Assembly (NCBI GenBank): GCA_016868775.1
Contig: VGFT01000001.1
Coordinates: 186,001 to 250,000 of the forward strand
DNA: 64,000 nt
Direction: 5' to 3'
DNA from: Bacteroidota bacterium
GTDB lineage: Bacteria > Bacteroidota > Bacteroidia > Chitinophagales > Chitinophagaceae
Shown here: positions 8,385 to 16,990 of the stretch, one piece after another
How positions within the stretch are numbered: the stretch's first letter is position 1
Layout: each line of letters starts with the position of its first letter
Program-made: the position numbers and the translations under genes
Notes under the pieces: generated by a model
Told to the model about the DNA's origin: nothing
Seen by the model: only the letters and a program-made list of their open reading frames with translations
Database searches by the model: none

Positions 8385-9263
8385 ATGATGGTACGATCCA
8401 TGACCGGGTTTGGACGAGCAGAGGGATCCATTGGGAGAAAAACCTTTTTGATCGATATAAAATCACTCAACGGAAAGCAATTTGATCTGCAAGTGCGGTT
8501 GCCGGCCCTGCTAAAGCCTCAGGAATTTGAAATTCGACGGATGTTGAGCGAGGGACTGATACGCGGTTCCGTCGAATGCGTGATCAGCTTAAAGGAAACC
8601 GGGGAAGCCAAGCCCTTTACCATCAATATGGAGTTGGCCAAGGCCTATCATCAGCCCCTGAGTGAGTTGGCGTCTTCCCTGCAATTATCGACAAACGACT
8701 TGTTGAGCGTGCTGGTAAAATTGCCGGAAGTAATCGTACCCAGCAGCGAAACCCTGGAAGGATCGGAGTGGAAAGCCTTTCAACAGCTGCTCACGGAAGC
8801 GATTCAATCCCTAAATGCACATCGAGAAAACGAAGGCAACATGTTGCAGACCGATCTGTTGCAGCGGATTGACCGAATAGAAGCCTTGCAACAGGATATT
8901 CAGGCGCTGGAACCCAAACGCAAGCAGAAAATCCGGGAGGGGTTAATCAAACTATTGGAAGAAGAAGTTGGCAAAGAAAAATACGACGCCAACCGATTAG
9001 AACAGGAACTGATTTTTTATATCGAGAAAATTGATATCAGCGAAGAACAGACGCGGTTGGCTAACCATTGTCAATATTTTCGATCGCTATTCGAGGAAAG
9101 CGATCCCGCCAAGGGCAAAAAGCTCTCCTTTGTATTACAGGAAATCGGCCGGGAGATCAATACGACCGGTGCCAAAGCCAACGATGCCACCATCCAACGA
9201 TGTGTGGTAGAAATGAAAGACGAATTGGAAAAGGCAAAAGAACAGATTCTTAACCTGCTCTGA
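8385..9263 (+). CDS. yicC: YicC/YloC family endoribonuclease
   Basis: YicC proteins are cytoplasmic endoribonucleases that act on small RNAs and mRNAs in other bacteria. The 292-residue protein has the N-terminal signature SMTGFGRAEG (5-14), the RGSVECVI stretch and the C-terminal DUF1732 region (about 205-292) with ANHCQYFRSL and the GREINTTGAKAND signature. Length is normal for the family. Two tandem ATGs occur (8385 and 8388) and either could start it. It is immediately followed by gldH, and the two may be co-transcribed although gldH has its own box. Confidence 0.93.
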   Translation: MMVRSMTGFGRAEGSIGRKTFLIDIKSLNGKQFDLQVRLPALLKPQEFEIRRMLSEGLIRGSVECVISLKETGEAKPFTINMELAKAYHQPLSELASSLQLSTNDLLSVLVKLPEVIVPSSETLEGSEWKAFQQLLTEAIQSLNAHRENEGNMLQTDLLQRIDRIEALQQDIQALEPKRKQKIREGLIKLLEEEVGKEKYDANRLEQELIFYIEKIDISEEQTRLANHCQYFRSLFEESDPAKGKKLSFVLQEIGREINTTGAKANDATIQRCVVEMKDELEKAKEQILNLL

Positions 9264-9270
9264 GGTATCG

Positions 9271-9278
9271 TAATTTTG
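9271..9278 (+). promoter_or_regulatory. -7 promoter box of gldH (TAATTTTG)
   Basis: Perfect TAnnTTTG match ending 4 bases before the gldH ATG. A leaderless gldH transcript is inferred. Confidence 0.6.
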
Positions 9279-9282
9279 TCCC

Positions 9283-9756
9283 ATGCGCATAACGGCTTTA
9301 TTTCTGCTCAGCCTGCTTTTCATCCAGTGTAAACCCATTAACCTGTATGAGCAGACTATTGACATCCCCCAACATAAATGGAAAAGTGATTTTATTCCCA
9401 GTTGCACCTTCCAGGTTTCGGATACCACCGCCCAATACGAAACTTTTTTGATCCTCCGCCATACCGACGCCTATCCCTACAACAACATTTGGCTTTTTGT
9501 ACAAGTAGAAACTCCCGATAAGGTAATTTCCTTTCGGACCGAACAACGTTTGGGAAATAACGAAAAGGGGTGGTTCGGTACCGGACTAAACGACGTATAT
9601 GAACATCGGATCTCACTCCGTGCGGAGCTAACAAAAGCAGGACTCAATGGCTACTCCAAATCTGGCCCTTACACCTTTCGGCTAACACAAATCATGCGAG
9701 AAGATCCACTGCCGGCAGTCTTGCAAGCCGGTATTCGTGTGGAACGTATCCATTAA
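9283..9756 (+). CDS. gldH: Gliding motility lipoprotein GldH
   Basis: GldH is a lipoprotein needed for gliding in Flavobacterium and conserved across Bacteroidota, including non-gliders. The 157-residue protein has a lipoprotein signal peptide with the lipobox ending at Cys16 (LLFIQC). It continues with the family pattern: NIWLFVQVETPDK, LGNNEKGWFGTGLNDVYEHRI and a C-terminal GPYTFRLTQIMREDPL segment. Envelope localisation is inferred from the lipobox. It sits between yicC and a convergent SDR gene. Confidence 0.88.
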   Translation: MRITALFLLSLLFIQCKPINLYEQTIDIPQHKWKSDFIPSCTFQVSDTTAQYETFLILRHTDAYPYNNIWLFVQVETPDKVISFRTEQRLGNNEKGWFGTGLNDVYEHRISLRAELTKAGLNGYSKSGPYTFRLTQIMREDPLPAVLQAGIRVERIH

Positions 9757-9768
9757 AAAGGAACGCCC

Positions 9769-10467
9769 CTAGAGATCTCCTAACCGCGGCCTTACCACGA
9801 TCTCCTCCACGCAAGCCCCAACGGACAATTGCGTAGCCTGGTATACCAACTGGGCGATATCAGAAACCTCCATGATCCGATGCTGGGAATTATCATAATC
9901 GCCCCAGGAATCCGTCAATACCGCTCCCGGATACACCGTGGTCACCTTCACACCCGTTGGTTTTAATTCCTCCCGCAAGTTTTGGCTGAAGCCATTCAAC
10001 GCATATTTACTGATGCTGTATGCACCCCCATGGGCATAGGGCCGCTGTCCGGCTATGGAACAAATATTGATGATATGCCCCTGCCCCCGCTTCACCATCG
10101 CCGGAGCGATAACACGAGTAAGATGATAGGCACTGTATAAATTCACCGCCAGCTGACCTTCCAGCAATCCATTGGATTGATCCAACAATTTACCCGGCTC
10201 ATAGATCCCGGCATTGTTGATGAGAATATCCGGCTCTCCCTGTTCCAAACACCACTTTCCGAATGCCTGCACCTGATCGAGCCGGGTGACGTCCGCCGCC
10301 TTCCCCTTACACGTACAAGGGGGATACGCAGCCATCAGGGTTTGACAAAGCGCATCGAGCGCCGATTGATTACGGGCCGAGATCAATACCTCGTGACCGG
10401 CTGAAGCAAATTTCTCAGCCATTCCCTTTCCCATACCCCTCGAAGCTCCTGTAATGATCACGCGCAT
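9769..10467 (-). CDS. Short-chain dehydrogenase/reductase (classical SDR)
   Basis: A 232-residue classical SDR. It has the cofactor motif TGASRGMG (6-13), the NNAG motif (84-87), catalytic Ser137, and Tyr150/Lys154 in YSISK. The likely cofactor is NADP(H), judging by the Arg in the TGASRG loop (inference). The sequence resembles the general 3-oxoacyl-ACP-reductase/FabG-like or sepiapterin-reductase-like SDRs, and the substrate cannot be predicted. It is divergent from the HAD phosphatase gene with 69 bases between starts; a 7-of-8 -7 box (GACCTTTG) lies 16 bases upstream. Confidence 0.85.
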   Translation of the reverse strand: MRVIITGASRGMGKGMAEKFASAGHEVLISARNQSALDALCQTLMAAYPPCTCKGKAADVTRLDQVQAFGKWCLEQGEPDILINNAGIYEPGKLLDQSNGLLEGQLAVNLYSAYHLTRVIAPAMVKRGQGHIINICSIAGQRPYAHGGAYSISKYALNGFSQNLREELKPTGVKVTTVYPGAVLTDSWGDYDNSQHRIMEVSDIAQLVYQATQLSVGACVEEIVVRPRLGDL

Positions 10468-10536
10468 AAAACGAATTTGGACAAAGGTCGAACATTTTCA
10501 CGCGCCGAATACTTTCCGACGCCCTTACTTTGCAGG

Positions 10537-11247
10537 ATGTCGTACCGGCACCTGTTCTTCGATCTGGATCATACGTTGTGGGATTTTGAAGCCAATTCCC
10601 GCCAAACCCTGCAACAGCTCTATACATCCCTCCAGCTGGAAAGCCGGGGAATAGATGATTTTGACCACTTTCATCAACAATACCTCGTGCACAACGAACG
10701 GCTCTGGGAACGCTACCGAAAAGGATTCATCAAACAAGAGGAACTCCGCGTAAAACGCATGTGGTTAAGCTTGCTCGATTTCAAGATCACCGATGAAACC
10801 CTGGCCAAAACCCTCAGCATCCAATTCCTGGAACTACTCCCCACCCGCAATCAACTGTTTCCGCATACCCGTGAGATCCTGGAATACCTGCAAAACAAAA
10901 AATACCAACTGCACCTGATCACGAACGGCTTCGAAGAAATTCAACACCACAAGCTCCAGGCCGCTAACCTCACCTCTTTCTTCCAGCACGTGATCACCTC
11001 CGAAAAAGCCAATGCCTTAAAACCGCACCGAGCCATCTTTGAACACGCTCTCACCGCCAGCGGAGCCGAACTGCCCGAAAGCATCATGATCGGCGATTCG
11101 CTGGAAGTAGATATAAAAGGCGCGTATGAGGCGGGAATGGACCAGATCCATGTCAATCACCTCGACCGGAATAAATACCCCCTCGAGGGAAATATCTATC
11201 CCACCCACACCATTTTTGACCTGATTGAGTTGAGGGAAATCCTTTGA
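10537..11247 (+). CDS. yjjG: YjjG-family noncanonical pyrimidine nucleotidase (HAD)
   Basis: A HAD hydrolase that dephosphorylates nucleotides such as dUMP or noncanonical pyrimidine nucleotides (family knowledge). The ATG at 10537 gives 236 residues starting MSYRHLFFDLDHTLWDF, with nucleophile/acid Asp9 and Asp11. Motif II is ITNGFEEIQ, motif III Lys is in SEKANALKPH, and motif IV is MIGDSLEVDIKGA. An earlier in-frame ATG (10477) adds 20 residues before the DxD motif that do not fit the fold. TTACTTTG (7 of 8 to the -7 consensus) ends 4 bases before the ATG, again suggesting a leaderless mRNA. Confidence 0.87.
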   Translation: MSYRHLFFDLDHTLWDFEANSRQTLQQLYTSLQLESRGIDDFDHFHQQYLVHNERLWERYRKGFIKQEELRVKRMWLSLLDFKITDETLAKTLSIQFLELLPTRNQLFPHTREILEYLQNKKYQLHLITNGFEEIQHHKLQAANLTSFFQHVITSEKANALKPHRAIFEHALTASGAELPESIMIGDSLEVDIKGAYEAGMDQIHVNHLDRNKYPLEGNIYPTHTIFDLIELREIL

Positions 11248-11248
11248 C

Positions 11249-11905
11249 CTACCAGGTGGCGATCACGGTTACTCCGCCCTGAGGCCGATCCCCGATCTTA
11301 CAGTGGATCTTGGCATCCAAGGGCAATAACAGATCCACCCGGGAACCAAACTTGATGAATCCCATTTCTTCAGACTGCTGCACCGATTGCCCGGGTTGCA
11401 AATAATTACAGATCCGCTTGGCAAGTGCTCCCGCGATTTGCTTGATTAAAATCTCTTTCCCATTGCTACGATAAACCACGCTGTGTCGCTCATTTTCGGT
11501 AGAGGACTTGGGATGCCAAGCCACTAAATACTTGCCGGGATGATATTGACTATAAACCACTTCGCCACTAACGGGATTTCGGTTGACGTGGACGTTCAGC
11601 GGACTCATGAAAATGGAAACCTGAATGCGCCTATCCGAAAAATACTCGTCCGCCTGCACCTCTTCAATCACCACCACCCTCCCATCGGCAGGGGCCACGA
11701 TCGCATTGGACTGAATGGTATGCGTACGACGCGGGATGCGAAAAAAGGAGACAATAAACAACCAGAAAGCACCGGTGAGGAGTCCCACCGGCCACCGCAA
11801 ATAAGAAAAACAATCACAGACCCAGTAACGGAGGACCAAATTGATCGCCAAGACCAAAAGTCCCACAATAAAAATGGTCACCACCCCCTCGCGATGAGTA
11901 CGCAT
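11249..11905 (-). CDS. psd: Phosphatidylserine decarboxylase family protein (short form)
   Basis: Makes phosphatidylethanolamine from phosphatidylserine, with a pyruvoyl group formed by self-cleavage. The 218-residue protein has two N-terminal membrane segments (about 8-30 and 36-56), the conserved VAPADGRVV (70-78) and VSIFMSPLNVHVNR (96-109), and the self-cleavage Gly187-Ser188 in IKFGSRVDLLLP. This is the short, archaeal-like Psd found in Bacteroidota. It lies just downstream of cdsA on the same strand, placing two phospholipid genes together. Confidence 0.9.
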   Translation of the reverse strand: MRTHREGVVTIFIVGLLVLAINLVLRYWVCDCFSYLRWPVGLLTGAFWLFIVSFFRIPRRTHTIQSNAIVAPADGRVVVIEEVQADEYFSDRRIQVSIFMSPLNVHVNRNPVSGEVVYSQYHPGKYLVAWHPKSSTENERHSVVYRSNGKEILIKQIAGALAKRICNYLQPGQSVQQSEEMGFIKFGSRVDLLLPLDAKIHCKIGDRPQGGVTVIATW

Positions 11906-11919
11906 AGATTCGATTTGCG

Positions 11920-11927
11920 CAAAAATA
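11920..11927 (-). promoter_or_regulatory. -7 promoter box of psd (TATTTTTG)
   Basis: Perfect TAnnTTTG match on the minus strand, 14 bases before the psd start; allows psd to be transcribed separately from cdsA. Confidence 0.5.
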
Positions 11928-11963
11928 GGGGCATCCGGCGGATCGGCTCCTGATTACCTCAAA

Positions 11964-12848
11964 TCAATGCCACAGCGAGAGTACACGCAAAAAAAGATAA
12001 ACGACCGGCAACGCGAAGAGCAAGGAGTCAAATCGGTCGAGTACACCGCCATGGCCGGGCATCAGTCGACCACTATCCTTCACCCCCGCCTTTCGTTTCA
12101 ATTTGGATTCGAACAAATCGCCCAGCGTTCCGGCAATTGTCAATAAAAAGATCAACCCATATCCGGCCCCGGCTGAAAAAACGGCGTCGTCCATGAACCG
12201 ATCCAATACCCAACCCAACAACAACGTGGCACCGAAAATACCGGAGAGGGTTCCTTCCCATGTTTTCTTGGGCGAAATGGAAGAAAAGGGCGTCCGACCA
12301 ATCAACGAACCCATCAAATACGCCAACGTGTCGTTGATCCACATCGTAGCGATGGCAACCACCACCCACCAAACAGAGGAATTGAACACCAGTTCGCGTG
12401 CGGGCAACGGACCATATCCATATAAATGCAAAACCAGGGCAAAAGGCAATGTGAGATAAAGATTACCGGCCGCCAGCCACCACCACTGTTTCATCGAACC
12501 GGAGCGGATGGAAAATGTACCCAGGATCAGCAGGATGAATCCGGCTAGTTGAAGCGGCAAAACCAGATTATCAGCGATCCCGAAATTTCCGATGGACGAT
12601 AGGGCATTGGTCAGCAACAGGCAAATCGCCAACCCATTCAAGATCCAGCCCAACAGCAAATAAGGATGCACGGGCAATTGAACGATCGAGTGGATCAGCT
12701 TGGCATACTCGTGCCAAGAAGCGATCAATAAAAATAGAAACAAGAGCAAATAGGAAGCCGGATGCAAGAACAGTCCACCTGCCATGACTCCTACAAAAAA
12801 AACAGCCGTCAGGGTTCGGGTCTTAAATGAAGCGACAGAAAAAGCCAT
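11964..12848 (-). CDS. cdsA: Phosphatidate cytidylyltransferase CdsA
   Basis: Makes CDP-diacylglycerol, the branch point of phospholipid synthesis, in the inner membrane. The 294-residue protein has about eight hydrophobic segments and ends with the CdsA signature, here ESKLKRKAGVKDSG followed by MPGHGGVLDRFDS (about 243-273). Length is normal. The gene ends 58 bases before psd and its start lies one base after the stop of the CPBP protease gene, which points to a CPBP-cdsA-psd operon. Confidence 0.93.
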   Translation of the reverse strand: MAFSVASFKTRTLTAVFFVGVMAGGLFLHPASYLLLFLFLLIASWHEYAKLIHSIVQLPVHPYLLLGWILNGLAICLLLTNALSSIGNFGIADNLVLPLQLAGFILLILGTFSIRSGSMKQWWWLAAGNLYLTLPFALVLHLYGYGPLPARELVFNSSVWWVVVAIATMWINDTLAYLMGSLIGRTPFSSISPKKTWEGTLSGIFGATLLLGWVLDRFMDDAVFSAGAGYGLIFLLTIAGTLGDLFESKLKRKAGVKDSGRLMPGHGGVLDRFDSLLFALPVVYLFLRVLSLWH

Positions 12849-12849
12849 A

Positions 12850-13800
12850 TCAGGAAGAAAAAGGATTATTCAGATCTTCTTGTACCCAAGTGGGCTCATT
12901 GGGCGGATTTTCCGACGAACGCTCGATGATCTGTCGAATGATCCAAATACTCAGCAACAAGCTGATCAGGGCAGGTAGCACCATTTGCAACAGCGGCAAG
13001 ACGGATTCCTCCCGCAACATATCGGGATTGAAATAGGCCGCTGTAATAAGTACCGCATCATATAAGAAATGAGCCAGGATCGATACCCATAAACTTCCGC
13101 TATAAGCAAATAGAACACCTAATACAATACCCAATAAGAAACGGGGGACGAATCCGTAGAACTGAAGATGTATAGCCGAGAAGATAAAGGAGGCGATCAA
13201 GATGCCGGCCCACCGACCGTATTTACGGGCCAGCAAACGTTGAATGATCCCCCGGAATACCAACTCCTCCCCTACTCCTGCGAGCAAGGCAATAAAGACG
13301 ATGTTTAGTAAAAGATCTTGGAGCGTGTTGGAAGATATTAAGAGCTTGATCGTTTCAGTCGCCGATTGTTCCTGCGCCTTCACCCACTCATTAACTCCTT
13401 GCGGAAAAACCACCCGCTGATTCAACTCACCCACGAACTGAACAAACGGAAGCGAGACAAGCATGATCAACAAGGCCCAAAACCAAAAATAATTCAGGTT
13501 GGGCGCCTGTAAACCAAGAAATCGATTGGGTTCATAATGAAACAAGCGGGCGCAAATCCAGGACGGAATTAAAAAAAGTCCGATGAATTGCACTAGTTGC
13601 ATCCCCCGGAAAAAAGTCAGCATCCCCGGCTTGGCAAGTTGGTGCGCATTCAGGTCTTGCAACGATTCAACCGAAATACCCGTAATGCCTTGCAAAACCA
13701 CCGTGCCCAGCAGGCCAATCGAAAAAAAAGAGAACAAAGCGATCCCTACAAAGACAAGAAGTTGGTTCAAGGGCGAACGATGGGCCAGTAATCCTTTCAT
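12850..13800 (-). CDS. CPBP family intramembrane glutamic endopeptidase
   Basis: An integral membrane protein of the CAAX-processing/bacteriocin-processing (CPBP, Abi) family. From the ATG at 13800 it has 316 residues and about eight membrane segments. The catalytic pattern is complete: EEL-VFRG with Glu178/Glu179 and Arg183, FSAIH with His211, and HFLYD with His244. The in-frame extension to 13887 overlaps the divergent dusB and lacks hydrophobic or conserved character, so it was dropped. The substrate is unknown; no bacteriocin gene is nearby. It is adjacent to cdsA. Confidence 0.85.
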   Translation of the reverse strand: MKGLLAHRSPLNQLLVFVGIALFSFFSIGLLGTVVLQGITGISVESLQDLNAHQLAKPGMLTFFRGMQLVQFIGLFLIPSWICARLFHYEPNRFLGLQAPNLNYFWFWALLIMLVSLPFVQFVGELNQRVVFPQGVNEWVKAQEQSATETIKLLISSNTLQDLLLNIVFIALLAGVGEELVFRGIIQRLLARKYGRWAGILIASFIFSAIHLQFYGFVPRFLLGIVLGVLFAYSGSLWVSILAHFLYDAVLITAAYFNPDMLREESVLPLLQMVLPALISLLLSIWIIRQIIERSSENPPNEPTWVQEDLNNPFSS

Positions 13801-13863
13801 GTAATTGAGTAATCCGTGGTAGATTTGCAGCGGATCAATCAAAAATAGGCAAATCACCACGGA

Positions 13864-14904
13864 ATGGTACGGATCGGCCCCTTGCAATTACCTGATTTCC
13901 CGCTGCTGCTGGCACCCATGGAGGATGTCAGTGACCCGCCCTTCCGCGCCGTCTGCAAAGACGGCGGAGCAGACCTGATGTATACCGAGTTCATTTCATC
14001 AGAGGGACTCATCCGCGACGCCATCAAAAGCCGTAAAAAACTCGACATATTCGAAGAAGAACGTCCCATCGGCATTCAAATTTTTGGAGGCGATGAAGAA
14101 TCATTGGGACTGGCCGCCAAGATCGTAGAAGTAACCGGACCCGATCTGCTCGACATCAATTTTGGCTGCCCCGTCAAAAAAGTAGCCCTCAAAGGCGCTG
14201 GCGCCGGTGTGCTGCGCGACCTCGACCTAATGGTACGACTTACCGATTCTGTCGTACGCGCCACCAACCTGCCCGTGACGGTGAAAACTCGCCTGGGGTG
14301 GGACGATCAAACCAAGAACATCGAAGAGGTGGCCGAACGCTTGCAAGATGTGGGGATCAAAGCTTTGGCGATTCACGGACGCACCCGCACACAGATGTAT
14401 AAAGGCGAAGCCGATTGGACCCTCATCGGAAAAGTCAAGAACAACCCCCGCATTCACATTCCCATTTTTGGAAATGGCGACATCGACTCGCCTGAAAAAG
14501 CATTTGAGTACAAAAACCGTTACGGCGTGGACGGCATCATGATCGGACGCGCCGCGATCGGATATCCCTGGATATTCAAGGAGATCAAGCACTTCCTGCG
14601 CACGGGCGATCACTTGCCCCCACCGAGCTTGGAAGATCGCATCTCCGTTTGCCGAAAACACCTGCGCCGTTCCATCGAATGGAAAAATCCCATCGTGGGC
14701 ATCAACGAAATGCGCCGCCACTACAGCAATTATTTAAAGGGATTGCCCAACATCAAAGACTACCGACTCAAACTCGTAACGTTAAAGACAGAGGAAGAGA
14801 TCTGTGAAGTACTCGACGAAATTGCGGACGTGTACGCCGGCTATACATTTGAAAAGAGCCCGATTCGGCTGGTGAATTATCATGAGAATTGCCCCGTTGA
14901 CTGA
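13864..14904 (+). CDS. dusB: tRNA-dihydrouridine synthase
   Basis: FMN-dependent reduction of uridine to dihydrouridine in tRNA. The 346-residue TIM-barrel protein begins with LAPMEDVSDPPFR (17-29) and has the active-site Cys102 in INFGCPVKKV. It also has the HGRTRTQMYKGEADW stretch and the GNGDI ... GVDGIMIGRAAIGYPWIF FMN-phosphate region. DusB is the best subgroup guess from length and the PVKKV motif. Its TGA directly abuts the stop of the convergent glutathione peroxidase gene, forming TGATCA. Confidence 0.93.
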   Translation: MVRIGPLQLPDFPLLLAPMEDVSDPPFRAVCKDGGADLMYTEFISSEGLIRDAIKSRKKLDIFEEERPIGIQIFGGDEESLGLAAKIVEVTGPDLLDINFGCPVKKVALKGAGAGVLRDLDLMVRLTDSVVRATNLPVTVKTRLGWDDQTKNIEEVAERLQDVGIKALAIHGRTRTQMYKGEADWTLIGKVKNNPRIHIPIFGNGDIDSPEKAFEYKNRYGVDGIMIGRAAIGYPWIFKEIKHFLRTGDHLPPPSLEDRISVCRKHLRRSIEWKNPIVGINEMRRHYSNYLKGLPNIKDYRLKLVTLKTEEEICEVLDEIADVYAGYTFEKSPIRLVNYHENCPVD

Positions 14905-15582
14905 TCAGTGCTCCAAGACCATCGTTACGTCTTCACTGAGCGGGGAAACGGCGGGACCAAAATATCGAATCAATCTTCCCTCCCGATCCAACAAAAATTT
15001 GGCAAAGTTCCACTGCGGATTTAAACTATTCCATCCGTTTTTCTTGGGATCGGTCAACCAATCATAGACCAATTGCTGTCCGTTTTGCCGCAACACAACA
15101 CCCTTTTCTGCTATCGGAAAACGGACGTCATAATTACGTTGACAAAAACCGGCGATCTCGGCATTGGTTCCTTTTTCCTGTTCCTTGAAATCATTGGAAG
15201 GAAAAGCAATGACCTGTAAGCGATCGGCAAACCGGTCCTGCAATTGTTGCAACGCTTCGTATTGACCCGTATACCCGCAATCGCTTGCCGTATTTACCAA
15301 CAACAAAAAACGTCCCCTATAATCAGCGAAACGGATCGTGTCTCCCGAAAGGGATCGAACCGACAATTCATACAACGATGCCTGCGGGTCGATGTCGCTG
15401 CGCATGAGCACGGTCGTGTTTTTACCAGACAGGCGCGTGATCCACATCAAAGCAGGATAAAGCGTGCGAAGAATTTTCTGACGAAAACTCATCTGGGAAT
15501 TGCGTTGACTGATGCCAACATACGCTAAAAATCCAGCCAAGAGGCCAAATAGGACCAACAAGATATTTCGGGATTTGTTCAT
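14905..15582 (-). CDS. Membrane-anchored glutathione peroxidase-like protein
   Basis: A thiol peroxidase of the glutathione peroxidase family, 225 residues. An N-terminal hydrophobic segment (about 8-24) and ~60-residue linker precede the thioredoxin-fold domain. The peroxidatic Cys102 is in NTASDCGYTGQY. The Gln motif region reads FPSNDFKEQEKG, with Ser where many have Cys, and the Trp motif is WNFAKFLLD. The membrane anchor suggests action at the membrane on lipid hydroperoxides (inference). Its ATG overlaps the aldehyde dehydrogenase stop (ATGA), so both are made from one mRNA. Confidence 0.87.
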   Translation of the reverse strand: MNKSRNILLVLFGLLAGFLAYVGISQRNSQMSFRQKILRTLYPALMWITRLSGKNTTVLMRSDIDPQASLYELSVRSLSGDTIRFADYRGRFLLLVNTASDCGYTGQYEALQQLQDRFADRLQVIAFPSNDFKEQEKGTNAEIAGFCQRNYDVRFPIAEKGVVLRQNGQQLVYDWLTDPKKNGWNSLNPQWNFAKFLLDREGRLIRYFGPAVSPLSEDVTMVLEH

Positions 15583-16952
15583 CGAACCATTTTTTTGAGT
15601 AGCCCCAATTTTCCCGTCAACGGCGGATACTTCACCGAGGGATCGAACCAGGTGGGCGTATGCATGACGGATTTAAGGTGACTAAACACATCAAAGCCGT
15701 ATTTCCCATGGTAAGCACCAAGTCCGCTTGCCCCTCGCCCACCAAAAGGTAGTTCCATATTAGACAAATGCCAGCTCGCATTGTTGACGCAAGCGCCTCC
15801 GGCGGGAACCGCTTGTATCCAACGCTTGGCCAGGGAAGAATCTTCCGTAAACACATAAAACGCCAGCGGATTCGGGTGGCGTTCAATGACCTGACGGGCA
15901 TCCTCAAACGTCCGGAATGAAAGAATGGGTAAGATCGGTCCGAAGATCTCCTCCTGCATGATCGAAGAATCAGATGCAACCTCCTCCAGCAAGGTGGGCT
16001 CCAGAAAAAGATCGGTGCGCTCGTGCCGTCCACCAACCAACACTTTCCCTTCGTTCAAATAATTCACCAACCGATCGAATTGACGAGCATTGACGATGCG
16101 CCCATAACTGTCGCTTTTCATGGGATCGGAACCATAAAAAGATTGCAGCGCCGATTGCATCTCCTCCACGAACCGTTCCCGAACACTTTGATGCACGAGA
16201 ATATAATCAGGCGCTACGCAGGTTTGTCCGCAATTCAAAAACTTCATGGAGATGATCCGACGCGCCGCTACCCGAAGATTGGCATCGGATTCGATGACGG
16301 TGGGACTCTTTCCGCCTAATTCCAATGTCACCGGCACCAATTTATCAGCCGCCATTTTGTAAATGATGCGTCCGACCGTCGTGCTGCCCGTATAAAAAAT
16401 ATGATCGAAGGTGAAAGATTGCATCAGTTGCGGCACCAGTGTAGCTCCCTCACCCGATGCATAAAGAACTTCGTCGGCGGTGAACGCCTGTGCCACGATC
16501 GACCGCATCACCTCTTCGGTAGCAGGTGTGAATTCACTGGGCTTTAGTACGGCCAGGTTACCCGCAGCCAGTGCGGCAACGAGGGGATTGAAAAGCAATT
16601 GAAGCGGGTAATTCCAGGGCGCAATGATCAGGACCAGTCCCAATGGCTCCGGATGGATATAACTTTTAGATGGCCAATTGAGCAGGTTCGTCTTCACTTT
16701 GCGGGGACGCATCCACTTTTTCAGCGATAGGAGTGTCTCATTGAGCTCAGCTAAAACAAATCCGATCTCGGAAGCCCAGACTTCCTCCTTGCTTTTACGG
16801 AGATCTTTGTACAAGGCCTCGTAGATGGCTGTTTCGTGATCGAGCAAGGCTTTTCGCAGACGGAGCAGCCGCTCGCGCCGAAACTCATAGGACTGCGTTT
16901 CGCCACGGAGTACCCGTTCGCGCATCTTTTGTAACTGATGAATATCCGCCAT
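15579..16952 (-). CDS. Aldehyde dehydrogenase family protein
   Basis: NAD(P)-dependent oxidation of aldehydes to acids. The 457-residue protein (ATG at 16952, MADIHQLQ) has Asn114 in PWNYP, Glu211 in ELGGKSP and catalytic Cys245 in NCGQTCVAPDY. Its length and C-terminal region (LPFGGRGASGLGAYHGKYGF) match class 3 type, fatty-aldehyde dehydrogenases. It is coupled by ATGA overlap to a membrane-anchored glutathione peroxidase; together they would remove lipid peroxides and their aldehyde products (inference). A 12-residue upstream extension was rejected because it lacks homology-like character and would abut tadA. Confidence 0.93.
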   Translation of the reverse strand: MADIHQLQKMRERVLRGETQSYEFRRERLLRLRKALLDHETAIYEALYKDLRKSKEEVWASEIGFVLAELNETLLSLKKWMRPRKVKTNLLNWPSKSYIHPEPLGLVLIIAPWNYPLQLLFNPLVAALAAGNLAVLKPSEFTPATEEVMRSIVAQAFTADEVLYASGEGATLVPQLMQSFTFDHIFYTGSTTVGRIIYKMAADKLVPVTLELGGKSPTVIESDANLRVAARRIISMKFLNCGQTCVAPDYILVHQSVRERFVEEMQSALQSFYGSDPMKSDSYGRIVNARQFDRLVNYLNEGKVLVGGRHERTDLFLEPTLLEEVASDSSIMQEEIFGPILPILSFRTFEDARQVIERHPNPLAFYVFTEDSSLAKRWIQAVPAGGACVNNASWHLSNMELPFGGRGASGLGAYHGKYGFDVFSHLKSVMHTPTWFDPSVKYPPLTGKLGLLKKMVR

Positions 16953-16990
16953 TCGACTAATTTTAGGCCAAGTTAACCAAATCCCCACCG

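Noticed and set aside
8180-8470. Minus-strand ORF of 96 codons across the lpxD-yicC gap
   Set aside because: It overlaps yicC, runs through the small-RNA terminator, and has no signal peptide, domain or conserved look.
12850-13800. CPBP protease as part of a bacteriocin or phage-defence (Abi) cassette
   Set aside because: No bacteriocin, immunity or toxin gene is adjacent; it is tightly linked to cdsA and psd, a housekeeping context.
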